Assembly: GCA_947000775.1 (NCBI GenBank)
Contig: CAMQGK010000552.1
Coordinates: 5,644,001 to 5,708,000 of the forward strand
Origin: Pterois miles
Taxonomy: Eukaryota; Chordata; Actinopteri; Perciformes; Scorpaenidae
Length of the DNA: 64,000 bases
Direction of reading: 5' to 3'
The notes under the pieces were generated by a model that was not told the origin of the DNA, searched no databases, and saw only the letters and a program-made list of their open reading frames with translations. Shown piece after piece: positions 10,929 to 24,475 of this stretch (positions are counted from its first letter, which is position 1; each line of letters opens with the position of its first letter). The translations under genes were made by a program, and so were the position numbers.

Positions 10929-11179
10929 GAGTGGGGTAGTGATACAAAAACTGTAATTTCTTAAAATTAATGAAAAAATCAATAAAAATGCAAATGGCCT
11001 CATGTCACAAACATGTTTTATGAGGAATACCTGGAATATGAAAATATTACAACTCTTTGTTTTAAAGATTTTGAAGAATAACAACCCAGTTTATAGCAAA
11101 ACGCATTGATTTTAATTGGGGTCATTTTTGACCCCACTTGTGGTACATTGTGGGTACTGGTAGGTTGTGCATCCAAGGG
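10929..11179 (+). repeat. piggyBac right terminal inverted arm
   Basis: The sequence GTGGGGTAGTGATACAAAAA followed by CAATAAAAATGCAAATG and GATTTTGAAGAATAACAACC is the reverse complement of the left arm. It carries the hairpin TGGGGTCA-TTTT-TGACCCCA at 11117-11136. About 50 bp near the outer end have no counterpart on the left. Confidence 0.8.
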
Positions 11180-11183
11180 TTAA

Positions 11184-11754
11184 ACATTTGGTATGTGATA
11201 TAATAATCAAGGACACAGGTACACAGGACTCCCTTGTTCAATATGAAGGAACTGTAGGTTTATACTGTGAGCACCAGTTAAATATTTCAGCTTTGTTTCT
11301 GAGAAATCCTGTTTTTCCATTTTGACATGGTGGACGGCTCTAAATACTGCACTACCCATGAGCCTTGGCTGTCATTGCCATGGAGGAGAACCCAGCCAGA
11401 GGCACAAACCAGAGCAGTAGCAGATTAAAAACTCTTCCTTGTTTCAGTTGGGAACAAAAGACATAGTTGTTTGATTCATCTAAAAATACAGATTGTAAAA
11501 TAACCTTTCTAAAAGATGCAATCTTTAGTAGGTAGCGGCACATGCTACAGAATTTTAAACTCTCTGGTTGTATGTTTTTTGCAGAAATGCATCCTGGGAG
11601 TCATAGTTAACTTCTACCTTGAATTTATTTGTACAAAGGATGTACCTTCTTTTGTACTGATGATTTAACTCAGAGTTTCATGCTGATCCAAACTGTAGAA
11701 GTGCTTCAACTGTGAGTTACATAACATTGTTTATAGGACAAAATAATGGGACTT
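11184..11754. other. No gene seen
   Basis: Spacer with no supported exon or element. Confidence 0.5.
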
Positions 11755-12260
11755 TTACTGTACTTCCGCAACATATCATCATACAACAATTCGGATGATA
11801 TCTTATGAAAAGTTATTCCTTATTTTTGTGGGTTTTCCTACGAATGTCTAGCATTACGTCAATTTCTGCTTGTTACATGAATACAGTCTTTTCAAAATAA
11901 ACTTCTGTCTTCACAGGAAATGACTTGGTTAGGTTTATACAACAAATTTGAAAATAACACCAGAAGTGGCATAATTTTAGAAGATACATAACAACAACTA
12001 CTTAGTTTGCAGAAAAGATTGTGGTTTGGGATAAAATAACTATGGAAGTACAGAAGCTACATGACAAATGTTGACTTGTGTTTGCACATGGGTACAAACC
12101 CACCCATCCACCCCAACCTCCTCCCTATGCAGCATTCAATGGTCTTTATACTTCCTGGTTTATGATTATATTGGATATACAGTATGTGTATTACAGTGCA
12201 TTAACATTCGTAGGTATAGTTACAAATGGTGTACCTCTAGTAACCAGGGGTGCCCAAAGC
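11755..12260 (+). repeat. Dispersed repeat family B, copy 1
   Basis: This matches the reverse complement of 23035-23465 along its length. Shared landmarks are CAACATATC(A/C)TCATACAAC, ATCTTATGAAAAGTTA, TTGTTACATGA, CACAGGAAA, AAGATTGTGGTTTGGG, a CCCTATGC-like block and CTTTATACTTCCTGGTT. The last third also matches 49670-49870. There is no reading frame and no clear terminal repeat. Confidence 0.65.
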
Positions 12261-14507
12261 AAAAGTATTGTTTTTTTAATGTGTTTTATGTATGGTAATT
12301 CATGTGTGTGTATGTGCCTGATTTGAGATAAAAATAGAGTTCTATGGTATGGAGGAACAGCGATGTCAGGCTGTGGATTAACAGACAATAATTAGATTAT
12401 TACTTAGATACGGTTTCTTCAAGGCATTTGTTGATGAAAATAAAAAGATAACACCAGGCTTATCCACGTAGTATAACCTCATCATCAGCTGGGATGAATG
12501 CCATGCATCATCCGCCAATGTTTATCTGTTTGAGCTTACGTATTTGGTGTGATTTTTGGCACTCTCCCCGACGCTCCTGTTTAATTTGGAAATGTGTCCG
12601 GCCTTTGAATGTACATACTTCTAAGATTCTTTAACTCCGCTGCATGCCAGAGAAACAGGTTTGGCCATTGGGACAGCCAGGTGGATGGACGGGAGGAAAA
12701 AAAAAAAGTTTAGAGGTAGAAACTGCAGCACCTGCTTGATGACTGGGATGGGCGGTCATGGGTAAGCAATGACATAACGGTGGGAATAGGGGATAATAAT
12801 GCAATAGTGGGATTGGTTCCCAAAGCCTTTCAGTCAGATGACCTTTGACTGTTTCTTGCTGGGAGAGCAGTTGACTGAGGGGTTAGAAGAAAATTCAATC
12901 AAGTGTCAGTGAATAGCTCTTCTACACTCACATCCAATGAGACCTAATTGTGCTAAAAAAGAAGAAAACCATAACTGCTGCTCCGTTCGGCCCGTTCGTG
13001 TCAGGAGATGTGTCACTGCCACACCACCCTAATTGAACTTTCTCTGAAAGGCGTTGTGAGAAAACAGGCAGCAACTATTTATACAGCTACACACCTGACC
13101 AGGCATCTATCCAAACAAAAGGTCTTGAACCCAGCCCTTGCGTGCCTATCCAACCCAGACATCTGATTAATTATAGTGTGGCCGTTAAGGCAAAGAAAAA
13201 CTAGCTGATGAGAAGTCAGCGAGTCTGCAGGCTCAACCTGCCCAAACAGCCTCATGCGTGTCAGCTTGTAAAACTCTCCGTCACGCCCCCCGCCCCCTTC
13301 TCCGAGTGTTTCCTCCCACACGCCCCCCGTCCCCGACTCACTACTGTGCTCTGGGCCCATTCGTGCAGACGAAGTAAAACATCTCCCTCACTGTGTCAGA
13401 GCCCTGCAGGTGGGCCCCGCGTGCTCAGGTAGATAATATCACTGTTACTACAGACTGTGTTTGGGTTAGCTCAAAAACGCTTTTCACGGCAGCGGCAAAA
13501 CAAAGTGCTGTGGCGTGCGTGACAACAGCGGGAGCTGCTCCCTACAAATTAACCTGTGGAAACACTTTGGCCCTCGCACGAAACACACACGTAATACCTG
13601 CTCCTCCTTTTTTTTTTTTTTTCTTACATGCATTTACATGATGCTCCTCTGGGAGCATGGAAACATTTCTTAGGAGATGTCTCCTTTATGTAATCCACCA
13701 AAGGAATAATGTTAATCCAAAACAGTGGAATAAGCCTTTAATGTCGTGGTGGTTGCGTTGTAGGACTGAGCTGCCTTGTGTCCAGATTGAAAGCATTGCA
13801 CTGATTGGACAAGTCACTCTGTTTCTGATCTGCATACTGCTTGTGCAGGAGACTTTATAAATCGACTTTCTTTAAACAAAAGAGGCACGAATAGCTCGAC
13901 AGTGCTCAGGGCCAGGAGCTGGGATGGCTTCCATAAACAGATCACCCAGGTGGTCCATGTGTGAGAGCGGGAGTGGAGCACTGGTTGAGAGGCCTGCTGC
14001 CGCAATCACAATCCTGGATCTTCTTATTTCAGGAGCTCCCTCCGTCTCTAAGCAAAAGTCTGAACTTCTGTCGATGCCATGAGGATCTGATTCATAGTAT
14101 TTACAGCTGCCTGATTCTTGTTGCACAAAGGAATGAAAAAAGACCGAAGCACACAAAATGTAGCTGAAAGACTGTAAATTTCAACTCTTGACTTGATCAA
14201 GATTTATTTATGTGCTTATAGATTCTGCTTATTGATCCCTTTACATGCCCAGTTACACATAAACAGTGTTCTCTCAACAGCCAGACACTTTTTCCCCTTT
14301 CTCCTCTCGGGCTACATACAGGCTGCTTTACCCTCATGTTGCTGCAGACACTATTAAATAACAATCCACACCTCCTCTGCATATTTGTTTGAATAAAATT
14401 TAGCTGTTAATTTACAAGTGAAGCTATTAATATTTTAATAATAATGGCTAGAATGCTAGAATTTAATCAAGTCAGTAAGGGAGAGTGCTCCTTTTTAGAA
14501 AATATTT
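12261..14507. other. No gene seen
   Basis: No supported exon. A poly-T run lies at about 13608-13622. The stretch 13200-13560 is comparatively GC-rich with frames on both strands but without family resemblance or consistent splice sites. Confidence 0.45.
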
Positions 14508-15155
14508 GGGCTGTCAGTCGATTAAAACATTAAGTAAATAGTTAATTGTGATTAATTGCAAATTAATCACATTTTTTTAATCTGTTCAAAATGTACCTTA
14601 AAGGGAGATTAGTCAAGTATTTAATACTCTTGTTAACATGGAAGTGGGTAAATATGCAGCTTTATGCAAACATATGTATATTTAATATTGGAAATCATGT
14701 CACAACACAAAATAAAGACAAATATTGTACAGAAACCCTCACAGGTACTGCATGTAGCATTAAAAATATGCTCAAATCATAACATGGTAAACTGCAGCCC
14801 AACAGGCAATAACAGCTGTCGGCGTGCTGACTTGACTATGACTTGACCCAAACTGTATGTGATCATCATAAAGTGTCCATGTCTATTTCATTCACATATC
14901 TTCATGTCAGAGGTCCAGGGACCCATTTAAAAATGGCCTTGACAGCAAAATTTGGTGCAAGTTTGAAGTGTTATTTGGCCTCCTTGGCAACAAACTAGTA
15001 TGACATGGTTTGTACTAATGGATTCCTCAGGTTTCCTAATTTCATATGATAGCAGTATCATATAGAGCCCACTGCAACCTCCGGAAGATTGATTGCATTA
15101 ATGCGTTAATGAAATTAGTGGCGTGCTTATCTTGTGAACTTTGACAGCCCTAGTA
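14508..15155 (+). mobile_element. MITE family D, copy 1
   Basis: The left end reads GGGCTGTCAGTCGATTAAAA and the right end TTTGACAGCCC, giving short terminal inverted repeats around GGGCTGTCA. The interior has the landmarks ATTAATCACATTTTTTTA, CAAGTATTTAATAC, AACTGCAGCCCAACAGGCAA, AACAGCTGTC, TTGACTATGACTTG and AGAGGTC(C/A)AGGGACCC, all shared with 33160-33870 and with the minus-strand copy at 42673-44480. No transposase frame exists. Matching small frames in two copies are by-products of the shared repeat. Similar elements are abundant in percomorphs from memory; hAT-like origin is plausible but no 8-bp duplication could be set. Confidence 0.75.
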
Positions 15156-17281
<2,126 letters not shown>

Positions 17282-18124
17282 TGGTGTAGGTGCTATTAAA
17301 GAAACTGGTTCTTCTGAAATGTTGTTTTGATAGATATCAATGGTTCAGGGATCACCAGATACAGGGGGTTCCCTTCATGCTCACATACAAAGCTCATTTT
17401 GATTTCCTGGCTGTTATTTAGTCTTGGGTTTGGTATAATGGCTTAGTTTATAATGCCGCGCTGATGAATCAGGTCTGACATTACTCATATGGGTTTGGAT
17501 AGAAGGTATGGACGTATTTATCTGCAGCTTAAGGGCGGCAAGAGTTTCTGTTATTGTTTTTGTTGTACACGCTAACCCTCTGACTGCAGCTCTAAAAATA
17601 ACACAAAGTCCATAATTATGGTTTTAACCGTAAGCCCCTGCCTTCCTCCTATTCTCCTGCTTACTTTACTTCTTCACACCTGTGCTGATTTATGGTGCAT
17701 GTGTGTGTTTGCCGGCGTCAATCTGTCAGATTTCGCATAGGAACGTTGCCAGCGATCCGCCGCAAACCCAGCAGCTTTTTATTTTTAAGGAAACTTTGGC
17801 CCATGGTTCTCTTCAATAACAATCATTAGTTTATTTATAGACTGTTGTGTTGGCATGTGAAGCGCGGCACTGCAGGATATATTGTCACCTCTCAGAATTC
17901 CTCTAAACGCCTCAGGCTGTGTTGAAAAAATTTAAACAAGACTAAGAGTCTCTACAACCGTGCTAGCAGCTCTGTACCAATAACAATGCTAACGGTTGCA
18001 GATGTTTAGCTGGTAATAATTTCAATTCAGTATCCAGTATCCTTTATCGGTCCATCCAGGGGCACTTTGAGGCAAGCGAGCATGCAAACAGAAGTAAAAG
18101 AGATTAGGATTACTACTACTACAC
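17282..18124. other. No gene seen
   Basis: Spacer with no supported exon or repeat partner in the window. Confidence 0.5.
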
Positions 18125-18350
18125 CCATCGCAGGCCTTTATTTTGATGTCAACTACACATCTATAAAGTTTTGTGACTGCATCTTATATGGCTGTGATGC
18201 TATTGTGGTGACAAAATAGGTCCACAGACATACCGTACATATACCCAAAACCATTTCTGTGCTAGTTCCCGCTACAGCAGGTGTATCCAGGATGATATTT
18301 TGCCACAGTGACACACTCACTGATTCACAAGGTGAAAACAATACCAGCAT
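18125..18350 (+). repeat. Dispersed repeat family C, copy 2
   Basis: This is the counterpart of 1-235: TTTGTGACTGCATCTTATAT, GGTGACAAAATAGGTCCACA, CATTTCTGTG and GTTCCCGCTACAGCAGGTGT appear in the same order. It lies directly upstream of the LINE remnant. No coding potential. Confidence 0.55.
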
Positions 18351-18395
18351 CTCTGTCAGAGCTGGTCATAGCTTTGAGGTTGACATCAGTTAATG

Positions 18396-18913
18396 ATATT
18401 TAAAGAGCACTTTTCATAGTATTCAAAGGCAGATTACACTGGTGAAAATGATAATAAAACAACGCACTAAGAATATACAACACACAACATTAATTATAGA
18501 TTAAAAGCAATTCTAAAAAGTTGAGTTTTGATTTATGATTTAAATGCGGACACGTTGGTGCACTCTCTGATGTGTTTGGGGAGTGAGATCCAGAAGGGGA
18601 GGGCAGCTGTGGAGTATACTCTGTCGCCCCGGTCGTCCGGTGCTTGGTCCTGAGTGATGGAACGGAGGCTGCAGGAAGGCATGTGGTGGTGGAGCAGTTC
18701 AGTGAGGTAAGAGGGGGCCAGGTTATGGAGGGTTTTACGAGTAAGGAGAAGGACTTTGAATTGGATCCGTTGTGGGACAGGGAGTCGGTGGAGGTTCTGG
18801 AGGACAGGGGCGATGTGATCATGGCAGTTGACAGCAGACAGTGGTAACAGTGTTTTGTGCTGTTTAGTCAAGTCACAGTAACATAACCAAGATCTTTCGC
18901 AAACATTTGCCAT
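18396..18913 (-). pseudogene. Non-LTR retrotransposon 3' end with reverse transcriptase C-terminus
   Basis: The minus strand encodes a 126-residue frame (18533-18913) containing NCHDHIAPVLQNLHRLPVPQ, then RIQFKVLLLTRKTLHNLAPS, YLTELL, a RGDRVYSTAALPFWISLPKH stretch and an IRECTNVSAFKS ending. This arrangement (HWLPV-like, a hydrophobic FK(I/V)LLLT helix, HxLAPxYLTELL, GDRxxS/AxAAPxLWxSLP, FKS) is the C-terminal end seen in many fish LINE ORF2 proteins of the L2/Rex type. A TAA stop follows FKS, yet the frame continues beyond it with IKTQLFRIAFNL, the expected family ending, so a stop has arisen by mutation. The 3' end at about 18396-18430 carries an AAAAGTGCTCTTTAAAT tail. Endonuclease and catalytic YADD domains are absent. 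This is a 5'-truncated dead copy. Confidence 0.8.
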
Positions 18914-18959
18914 GTTTCCTTACTCAAACCGTATTTGCCATAGCAATGGTTTTCCCTAA

Positions 18960-19215
18960 TATTAACCCTTTAAGTGTGGAACTAACACACACCTATACTG
19001 TATGGATCAAGCCGTGGCTGGAGGCATCAGGCTATGTTTTCAGGTTGTCGTTCATTCGTCTGTTGGTCCATCGATCCGTTCGTCTGTCTGATCAATTCTC
19101 TTGAATGCGATATCTCAGGAACACCTTGAGGGAATTTCTTCAAATCTGGCACAAACATCCACTTGAACTCAGGGATGCGCTGATTAGATAGAGGTCAATG
19201 CAGAGTTTAAAAACT
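18960..19215 (+). repeat. Old dispersed repeat (CGATATCTCAGGAACACCTT type)
   Basis: The block with TGCGATATCTCAGGAACACC, TTGAGGGAATTTCTTCAAAT, CTGGCACAAACATCCACTTG and GATGCGCTGATTAGAT is a sequence I know from memory as widely repeated in fish. It has only this copy in the window and no coding capacity. Confidence 0.45.
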
Positions 19216-20958
19216 AAAAAAGTAATGTGTCCTTAATTTAGGGAGGTGGGGAGTAAGGGTGCTGGAGGTCAGGATGGTAGATGTAGTCATGTAGTGTGGA
19301 AAATGCTACCTTAGTATAGAGCAGGGTTGACCCTGGATTTAAAATGTTTTTCCCAGGAATAAATCCCAAATCCCAGATTATGTCATGATAACTTGTCTTA
19401 ATTGTATGAGGTACAATCAGTGCCTCACCTGCTGAACACCATTCTGTACTCTGATTTGATGAAGGAGGCCTGGATGTCTAATTGAGCAACATGTTAACGC
19501 GCTGCATAGTTTTTGTTTACAGATTTTGCACTTAATTTACATGTCATTGTACTTCATTGTACTTCATTGTATTTCATCAACTGCAATTTAAGTGTGCAAG
19601 CAACCACTGCGTCTGAGGTTGACACCTTCATTTCACTGTACAGCAACAATGTCGCTTCAGGGTCACACTGTAGTATTAAGCTTGAATTTCACTAGACAAG
19701 AAGATTCATGAAATGTCACTGTGGCTCAAATATTCTCCTCTGAATCAGAAACAGAGATGTAACAAGAATCTTATCACATTTCTCCTTCTCACCTCCTCTG
19801 CACACTCGGTGGAGCGGCTCCACCAGCGGCATGCTGCTGCCTATCAGTCCCCTCATCACCGCTGTTTCTGCTGCAGCCACATTATCACGCATGCAACAAT
19901 AACGTGCCAGCATATGCGGGCATTTTCTGTCAGTTCAGAGTGTTGGCACGCTTAGCGGGGTGTGTGATGTCACAGAGGCGGGCTGTAGATCTGATCTGAC
20001 CAAGCCGAGCAGCTAAAGCACGCTGTGACGCATACCACGACAACACCGTCCACAAAACAATCAATCAGATAGTGACGCTAAGCTTTAAAGAAGCTGTTTT
20101 CTACATCGTGTGTCTTTTAAAGAGTACATCAAACTCCCTGAGAGGTCTTAACACTTCAAAGAACAGAGAAAACTAGATTTTTGTTCTTTTGATCTTCAAA
20201 TTAAGTTTTGTATGACAAAAACATCAAGTGAAGTTTCTGCTCTTTGTTCATTTTTCCATGTTTTGAGCTAACAACTGGAGCCACAATGCTACTGTTTTTA
20301 GGTGCTCATGTGGCATACACATTTCTAGAATAACTAAATACTAAACACGCTTGCATTTCTCATATCTCAACATCTCATTTCTAATCCTGTCTGCACATCC
20401 TGGTAAACATGAGAGCAACATGAAGATACCTTACCACAGAGCCCATTGGTGCAGTGTGGGCTTCCTGGATACGTATTAATCTTCATCGATTGATTTTTCA
20501 TTTTATTACAAATCTTCTCTTAAACCTGGCAAACATGGAAATACTGCACTGTCATAAAGACACAGTGTGTTGAACTGGTCCACAGAGTGTTTAGTACACT
20601 TAGACACTTAGTATTACTCAGGACTAGTCTCATGTATGATGGCCAGTAAGCCTCCTCTTAAATTTATCTAGAGTGAATCTTAGAGGGTTTGATCAGTGTA
20701 CATATTTGAAATGACAACCGTCAACTGCACCATCTCTAACAAGTGAAATGTCCTTGTGTGTGTTTCTTGTAAGTTTTCAGCTTAAAGTAGTTGCTTGGTC
20801 AGCTATGTTTGAGCCTGAAAAATGTCTTAATTTCACCAGAATTCATTGCAAATTGATCCTACTTAAAATAGTCAAGCACTTAACAACTTTCTGTTGTTTA
20901 ATTTCAGTGTGCACAAAGTGCCACGTTTAAAAAAATTTCCACCATGTAACCAAAAAAA
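19216..20958. other. No gene seen
   Basis: No supported exon. A small triplicated GTACTTCATT motif lies at 19549-19572. Confidence 0.5.
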
Positions 20959-21480
20959 CCTGCATCCAAATCACATACCATGCTCTTCATACCCAATATG
21001 GGTACTATCATTCAACATACTTTTGTGTGAATAAACAGTAGTGTGTATATTTTTGAACACACCGAGCTGTAATTTACATTGTCTCTTCCTGAGAGCCTCC
21101 TTGCCGGTTGGAGATGGGTAACCATGGTAACCCGTACCAATGTCATGTGATCAAATGTTGATTGTGAGAATCAAAGTCTGAGCTAATTTAAAATATACAG
21201 TATATTACACCTAGCAAGGTGAAAACTTATACTTGCACTTAAATTGAAGTATCATTGATGTTACAGAGCTGTTCGTCAGTGTCTGTTATGAATGTTCCCG
21301 TCATTATTGCATTGCATTGTGGGATATTTATGCCGCCACGTGTCCAGTGTTTTCATACTGTAATATTTCACTGGAAATAGTATGCAATATGCATACTATT
21401 GGTTTCATACTAAAAAAAATCTCATCTTTAGCGTAATACTGTAAATATTATGTTAGTTTGGAATTTTGGACACAACCTTA
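20959..21480. mobile_element. Probable MITE (GCATCCAAAT ends)
   Basis: The left end reads ACCTGCATCCAAATCACATA and the right end, reversed, reads AAGGTTGTGTCCAAAATTCC. These are imperfect inverted ends of about 15 bp. The interior is rich in CATACTNNT elements (for example GTATGCAATATGCATACTAT near 21378). No coding frame. Exact ends and duplication remain uncertain. Confidence 0.5.
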
Positions 21481-21484
21481 GTGT

Positions 21485-21645
21485 TGTTTGCCAAAAATGC
21501 TATGATGTGTCCGATGTCACTGTTACAGTAACTGTGACACTATACTTGTCAGTAATGGTTAGTAAGTGTCTCAAAGTCGTCTATTTACTGCCCACTATAG
21601 AGATTATGGAGAGAATGAGTGTATGAGGAGTGATTTTGGACACAG
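21485..21645. repeat. MITE-like fragment ending TTTTGGACACAGCC
   Basis: The segment ends GAGGAGTGATTTTGGACACA and contains TCTATTTACTGCCCACTATA, a combination I recall from short fish elements with GTGTCC-type ends. It abuts the previous element. Only one end is clear. Confidence 0.35.
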
Positions 21646-23034
21646 CCAAGAACCAGACAGCTTTGAGCAACAACTCCCTGAAGTCTGACTACAGTATGGC
21701 TAACAGACCCTCATCTTCTTCATGCTGGAAATGCTTTTGGTGTTTGCCGTCACGTAACTTTAATAAAGACACATGTAAAGCTGACTATATCTGCATTTCA
21801 ATCCAGGAAATAAACCTGTGAGATTAACTATCTGGTGTAGCAGGACGCGCTGAGGCCTCACAGCATGCAATCATAAGCTTATCATCCTTTTAATATAAAA
21901 ATCTGTAGTAAAAAAACACACACTCTGCACAGCACACAGGTGCGTGAGAATTTCTTACACTTGATTAAATGAGCTGCAGCTCTCAGATCAGATAAGCCTT
22001 ATCAGATCTCTGCTCAAGTCGTTCTGTATAAACATCCAAGATAATCTGTTCGTGTGTTGTGTGTCTGGGGGCGCACACACGCAAGAGTGAGGAATATGTG
22101 GTTGCATGTTTATATAGGCCGGATCTAAGAACGGGAGCTCAGGTTTAAACCCAAACAGTGCAGTAAATTTGAAGTGGCAACCTGCCGCGGGGCCACCAGG
22201 ACTGAGATTGACAGGCTCTCCAGACTCACCTGAGCCTGTCTCCCAGGTGTGATCGCACTGGGCTCATCCCCATGGTCTGAGCCAGGTGCATACCCCACAT
22301 TGTTGTACGCTGTGTCTTTGTGTCTAATCCTGCAGGTATTTGCACTAAATTTTCCCTTCAGGGAAAATATTCATTGAGCTTTTCACTCAAGAGCTTTGCT
22401 GAAGATTGATCCGTACATGGAATCTTAGATATTTCTGGAGCAAAAATAACACATCACAAATGTGTAATTTGTTGTACTGCTACAGCTGCGTGTAGAACAG
22501 AGACACTGAGTGATGACTTAACATCTTATTTATATATTTAAGGTGCTCTATAGGGTACAATATCCAGAGCTCTGACCTTTCCTGACCTGACTGTTTACAG
22601 CTGAAGCTTACACACAGAGAAATGTAAAATGTAAAACTATGTGTGTATTGGCTTTTATTCAGCATGAATTTAACAGTCCTAGTTAACAATTCATGTGACA
22701 TCTCATCACAGGGTTTTAAGAAATTCTTACGTTTTCCTGAAATACAATATTGGGCTTACTGTAGCAGTGAAGTTACCTTTCTTTTGAGTATCTACTAACT
22801 ACATTGATAATGAGATGAGACGTGTCAGGATATACAGCTCAGCAGGTGATTGATCGATCACATCATATGATCACTTTGCAGTAACAGCATCACAATGAGG
22901 AGAAAGGAAAACCTGAGCTGTGAAAAGCAGTGCTTACTGCCTCTGCTAACCAGCTTCCTGAGAGAAACCCTATATCAGCATTAAGCTTAAGGTCTCTATG
23001 ACCAACTCAGACAGGCTGTTCTCATACACTGTTT
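21646..23034. other. No gene seen
   Basis: No supported exon. The piece around 21985-22015 holds overlapping palindromes (AGATAAGCCTTATCAGATCT), which I do not interpret. Confidence 0.45.
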
Positions 23035-23465
23035 GTTGCTATGCTTACAAAAAGTAATGCAATATAATTTGTATACTGTATATCCCACAAAATCAATTCA
23101 TATATAACCCATGTTATCCTGAACCAGGAAGTATAAAGACTGACAAACGGCGCATAGGGAGGAGGTCGGGATGTTCGTACCCTGTGTAAAACCAGAGGTC
23201 AGTGCTGATTTATTTTTCATCACTTCAGTAGTTATTTTTACCCAAACCACAATCTTTTCCTGAACTTAACTAAGTAGTTTGCTGCCTAAACATAACCAAG
23301 TTGTTTCCTGTGATGATGGAAGTAAGACTGTAATCATGTAACAAGGAGAAATTGACACATACATTGTGTGTTGCTGGATATTTGAAGGAAAACGCACAAA
23401 AAATGAGGAGTAACTTTTCATAAGATGTCATATGAACTGTTGTATGAGGATATGTTGACTCAGAT
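23035..23465 (-). repeat. Dispersed repeat family B, copy 2
   Basis: This is the reverse complement of 11755-12260. Landmarks on the plus strand are AACCAGGAAGTATAAAGAC, GGGAGGAGGTCGGGATG, AAACCACAATCTTTTC, TAACCAAGTTGTTTCCTGTG, TAACTTTTCATAAGATGTC and TGTTGTATGAGGATATGTTG. No frame and no fixed termini. Confidence 0.65.
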
Positions 23466-23987
23466 TCATCTCAGGCCACTGAGAGACGACGCTCCTGCTG
23501 CACTGTCTTTATGATCTCCTGTACAGCATGTTCCCTCCAATAGTCTAATCTGATGTGTCATGCCTGGCCAGACAATAGACCTTATTCCCCACTACAGTTT
23601 CCATGTTGCCACACAAACACAGGCATCACTATTAACACCAGCAGGTGACGTGAGCGGGCTCAGGCGTGTATGCTGAGCTAGACATTCTTGCGTCAGATGA
23701 TGCAGCCCTGAGGAGCGAAGCAGAGTGACGCATGACATCAAGACTCACCTGCTTCGCTGGTTGATGTTATAGTTTTCTTTTAGGCCAGAGCATGTTTCAC
23801 CGCCAGCCAGGTATACTGCGGGTCGGCCCATGCTTCAGCCAACGTCTGCCTCGTCTCTTTACCTACTAAAAGAATGACTGAGAACTCCAATTGAGATGTG
23901 TTAACGTAGGAACAGTGTGTGTCTGACTGCTCCACGTATACATTTCATCAGTTTTATATATAAAATCTTACAGTACAGTAACCAGAG
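23466..23987. other. No gene seen
   Basis: Spacer; nothing supported. Confidence 0.5.
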
Positions 23988-24115
23988 CTGTCAGATAAAT
24001 TAGTAGAAAAAAGTAGAAAGATGTTTGAATTGGAAAAATTCAAGTAAAGTAGGTGTATCTGTGTGTAAGTACATTGCAAGTTGTACTTGAGTAAATGTAT
24101 TGATACTTTTTGCCT
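23988..24115 (-). repeat. Dispersed repeat family K fragment
   Basis: TCAGATAAATTAGTAGAAAA, TTCAAGTAAAGTA and TACTTGAGTAAATGTA match 52470-52590 and, reversed, the copies at 51575 and 63386. The hallmark is ACATTTACTCAAGTAC-type sequence. Noncoding. Confidence 0.5.
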
Positions 24116-24118
24116 CTA

Positions 24119-24475
24119 GTGTGTGTGTGTGTGTGTGTGTTTGTGTACTCAAAGGGAAGATTATCTTATCCTGATTAAGGAAACTAGGGAACACCTGCCA
24201 AAATACTGATTACTTTGGTACATACCAAAAAAGTGTCTGCATGTGTGTGTGTGTGTGTGTTTTATTGTCTGCCAACGTGATAAGCAGATAAGATAAGTAA
24301 CATGTAAGCAGAGTCATGGCGGTAGCAGGCAAGTCGCACGCCATGAGCTCCTCCAAACTCACAACACATCTCCTTTACCTTCACTTACTTTTCTACATGC
24401 TTCCATATTCTGAGACAGAAATGTGCATGCTTTTATCCTTCACATAAGTGTGTGTGCGTGTGTGTGTGTGTGTTT
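24119..24475. repeat. Cluster of three (GT)n microsatellites
   Basis: Runs lie at about 24119-24140, 24243-24260 and 24449-24472, the last followed by TTTATGCGCGC. The intervening sequence has no reading frame of interest. Confidence 0.9.

Larger units (their letters stand above)
9183..11183 (+). mobile_element. Defective piggyBac element with TTAA target duplications
   Basis: The element is bounded by TTAA at 9183-9186 and TTAA at 11180-11183, the target site of piggyBac transposons. Inside these the ends are inverted copies: TTAACCCTTAGATGCA on the left and, read from the other strand, TTAACCCTTGGATGCA on the right, 15 of 16 matching. The inverted match extends inward to about 9373 on the left and 10929 on the right, giving long arms of about 190-250 bp. 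Between them lie a (CA)n tract, a SINE piece, a piggyBac transposase remnant and a solo LTR. All catalytic residues are gone, so the element is dead but could once have been mobilised in trans. Confidence 0.9.

Noticed and set aside
14591..14846. Small frames with a NCSPTGNNSC motif, repeated at 33308-33514
   Set aside because: The shared residues come from two copies of noncoding MITE family D, not from a conserved gene.
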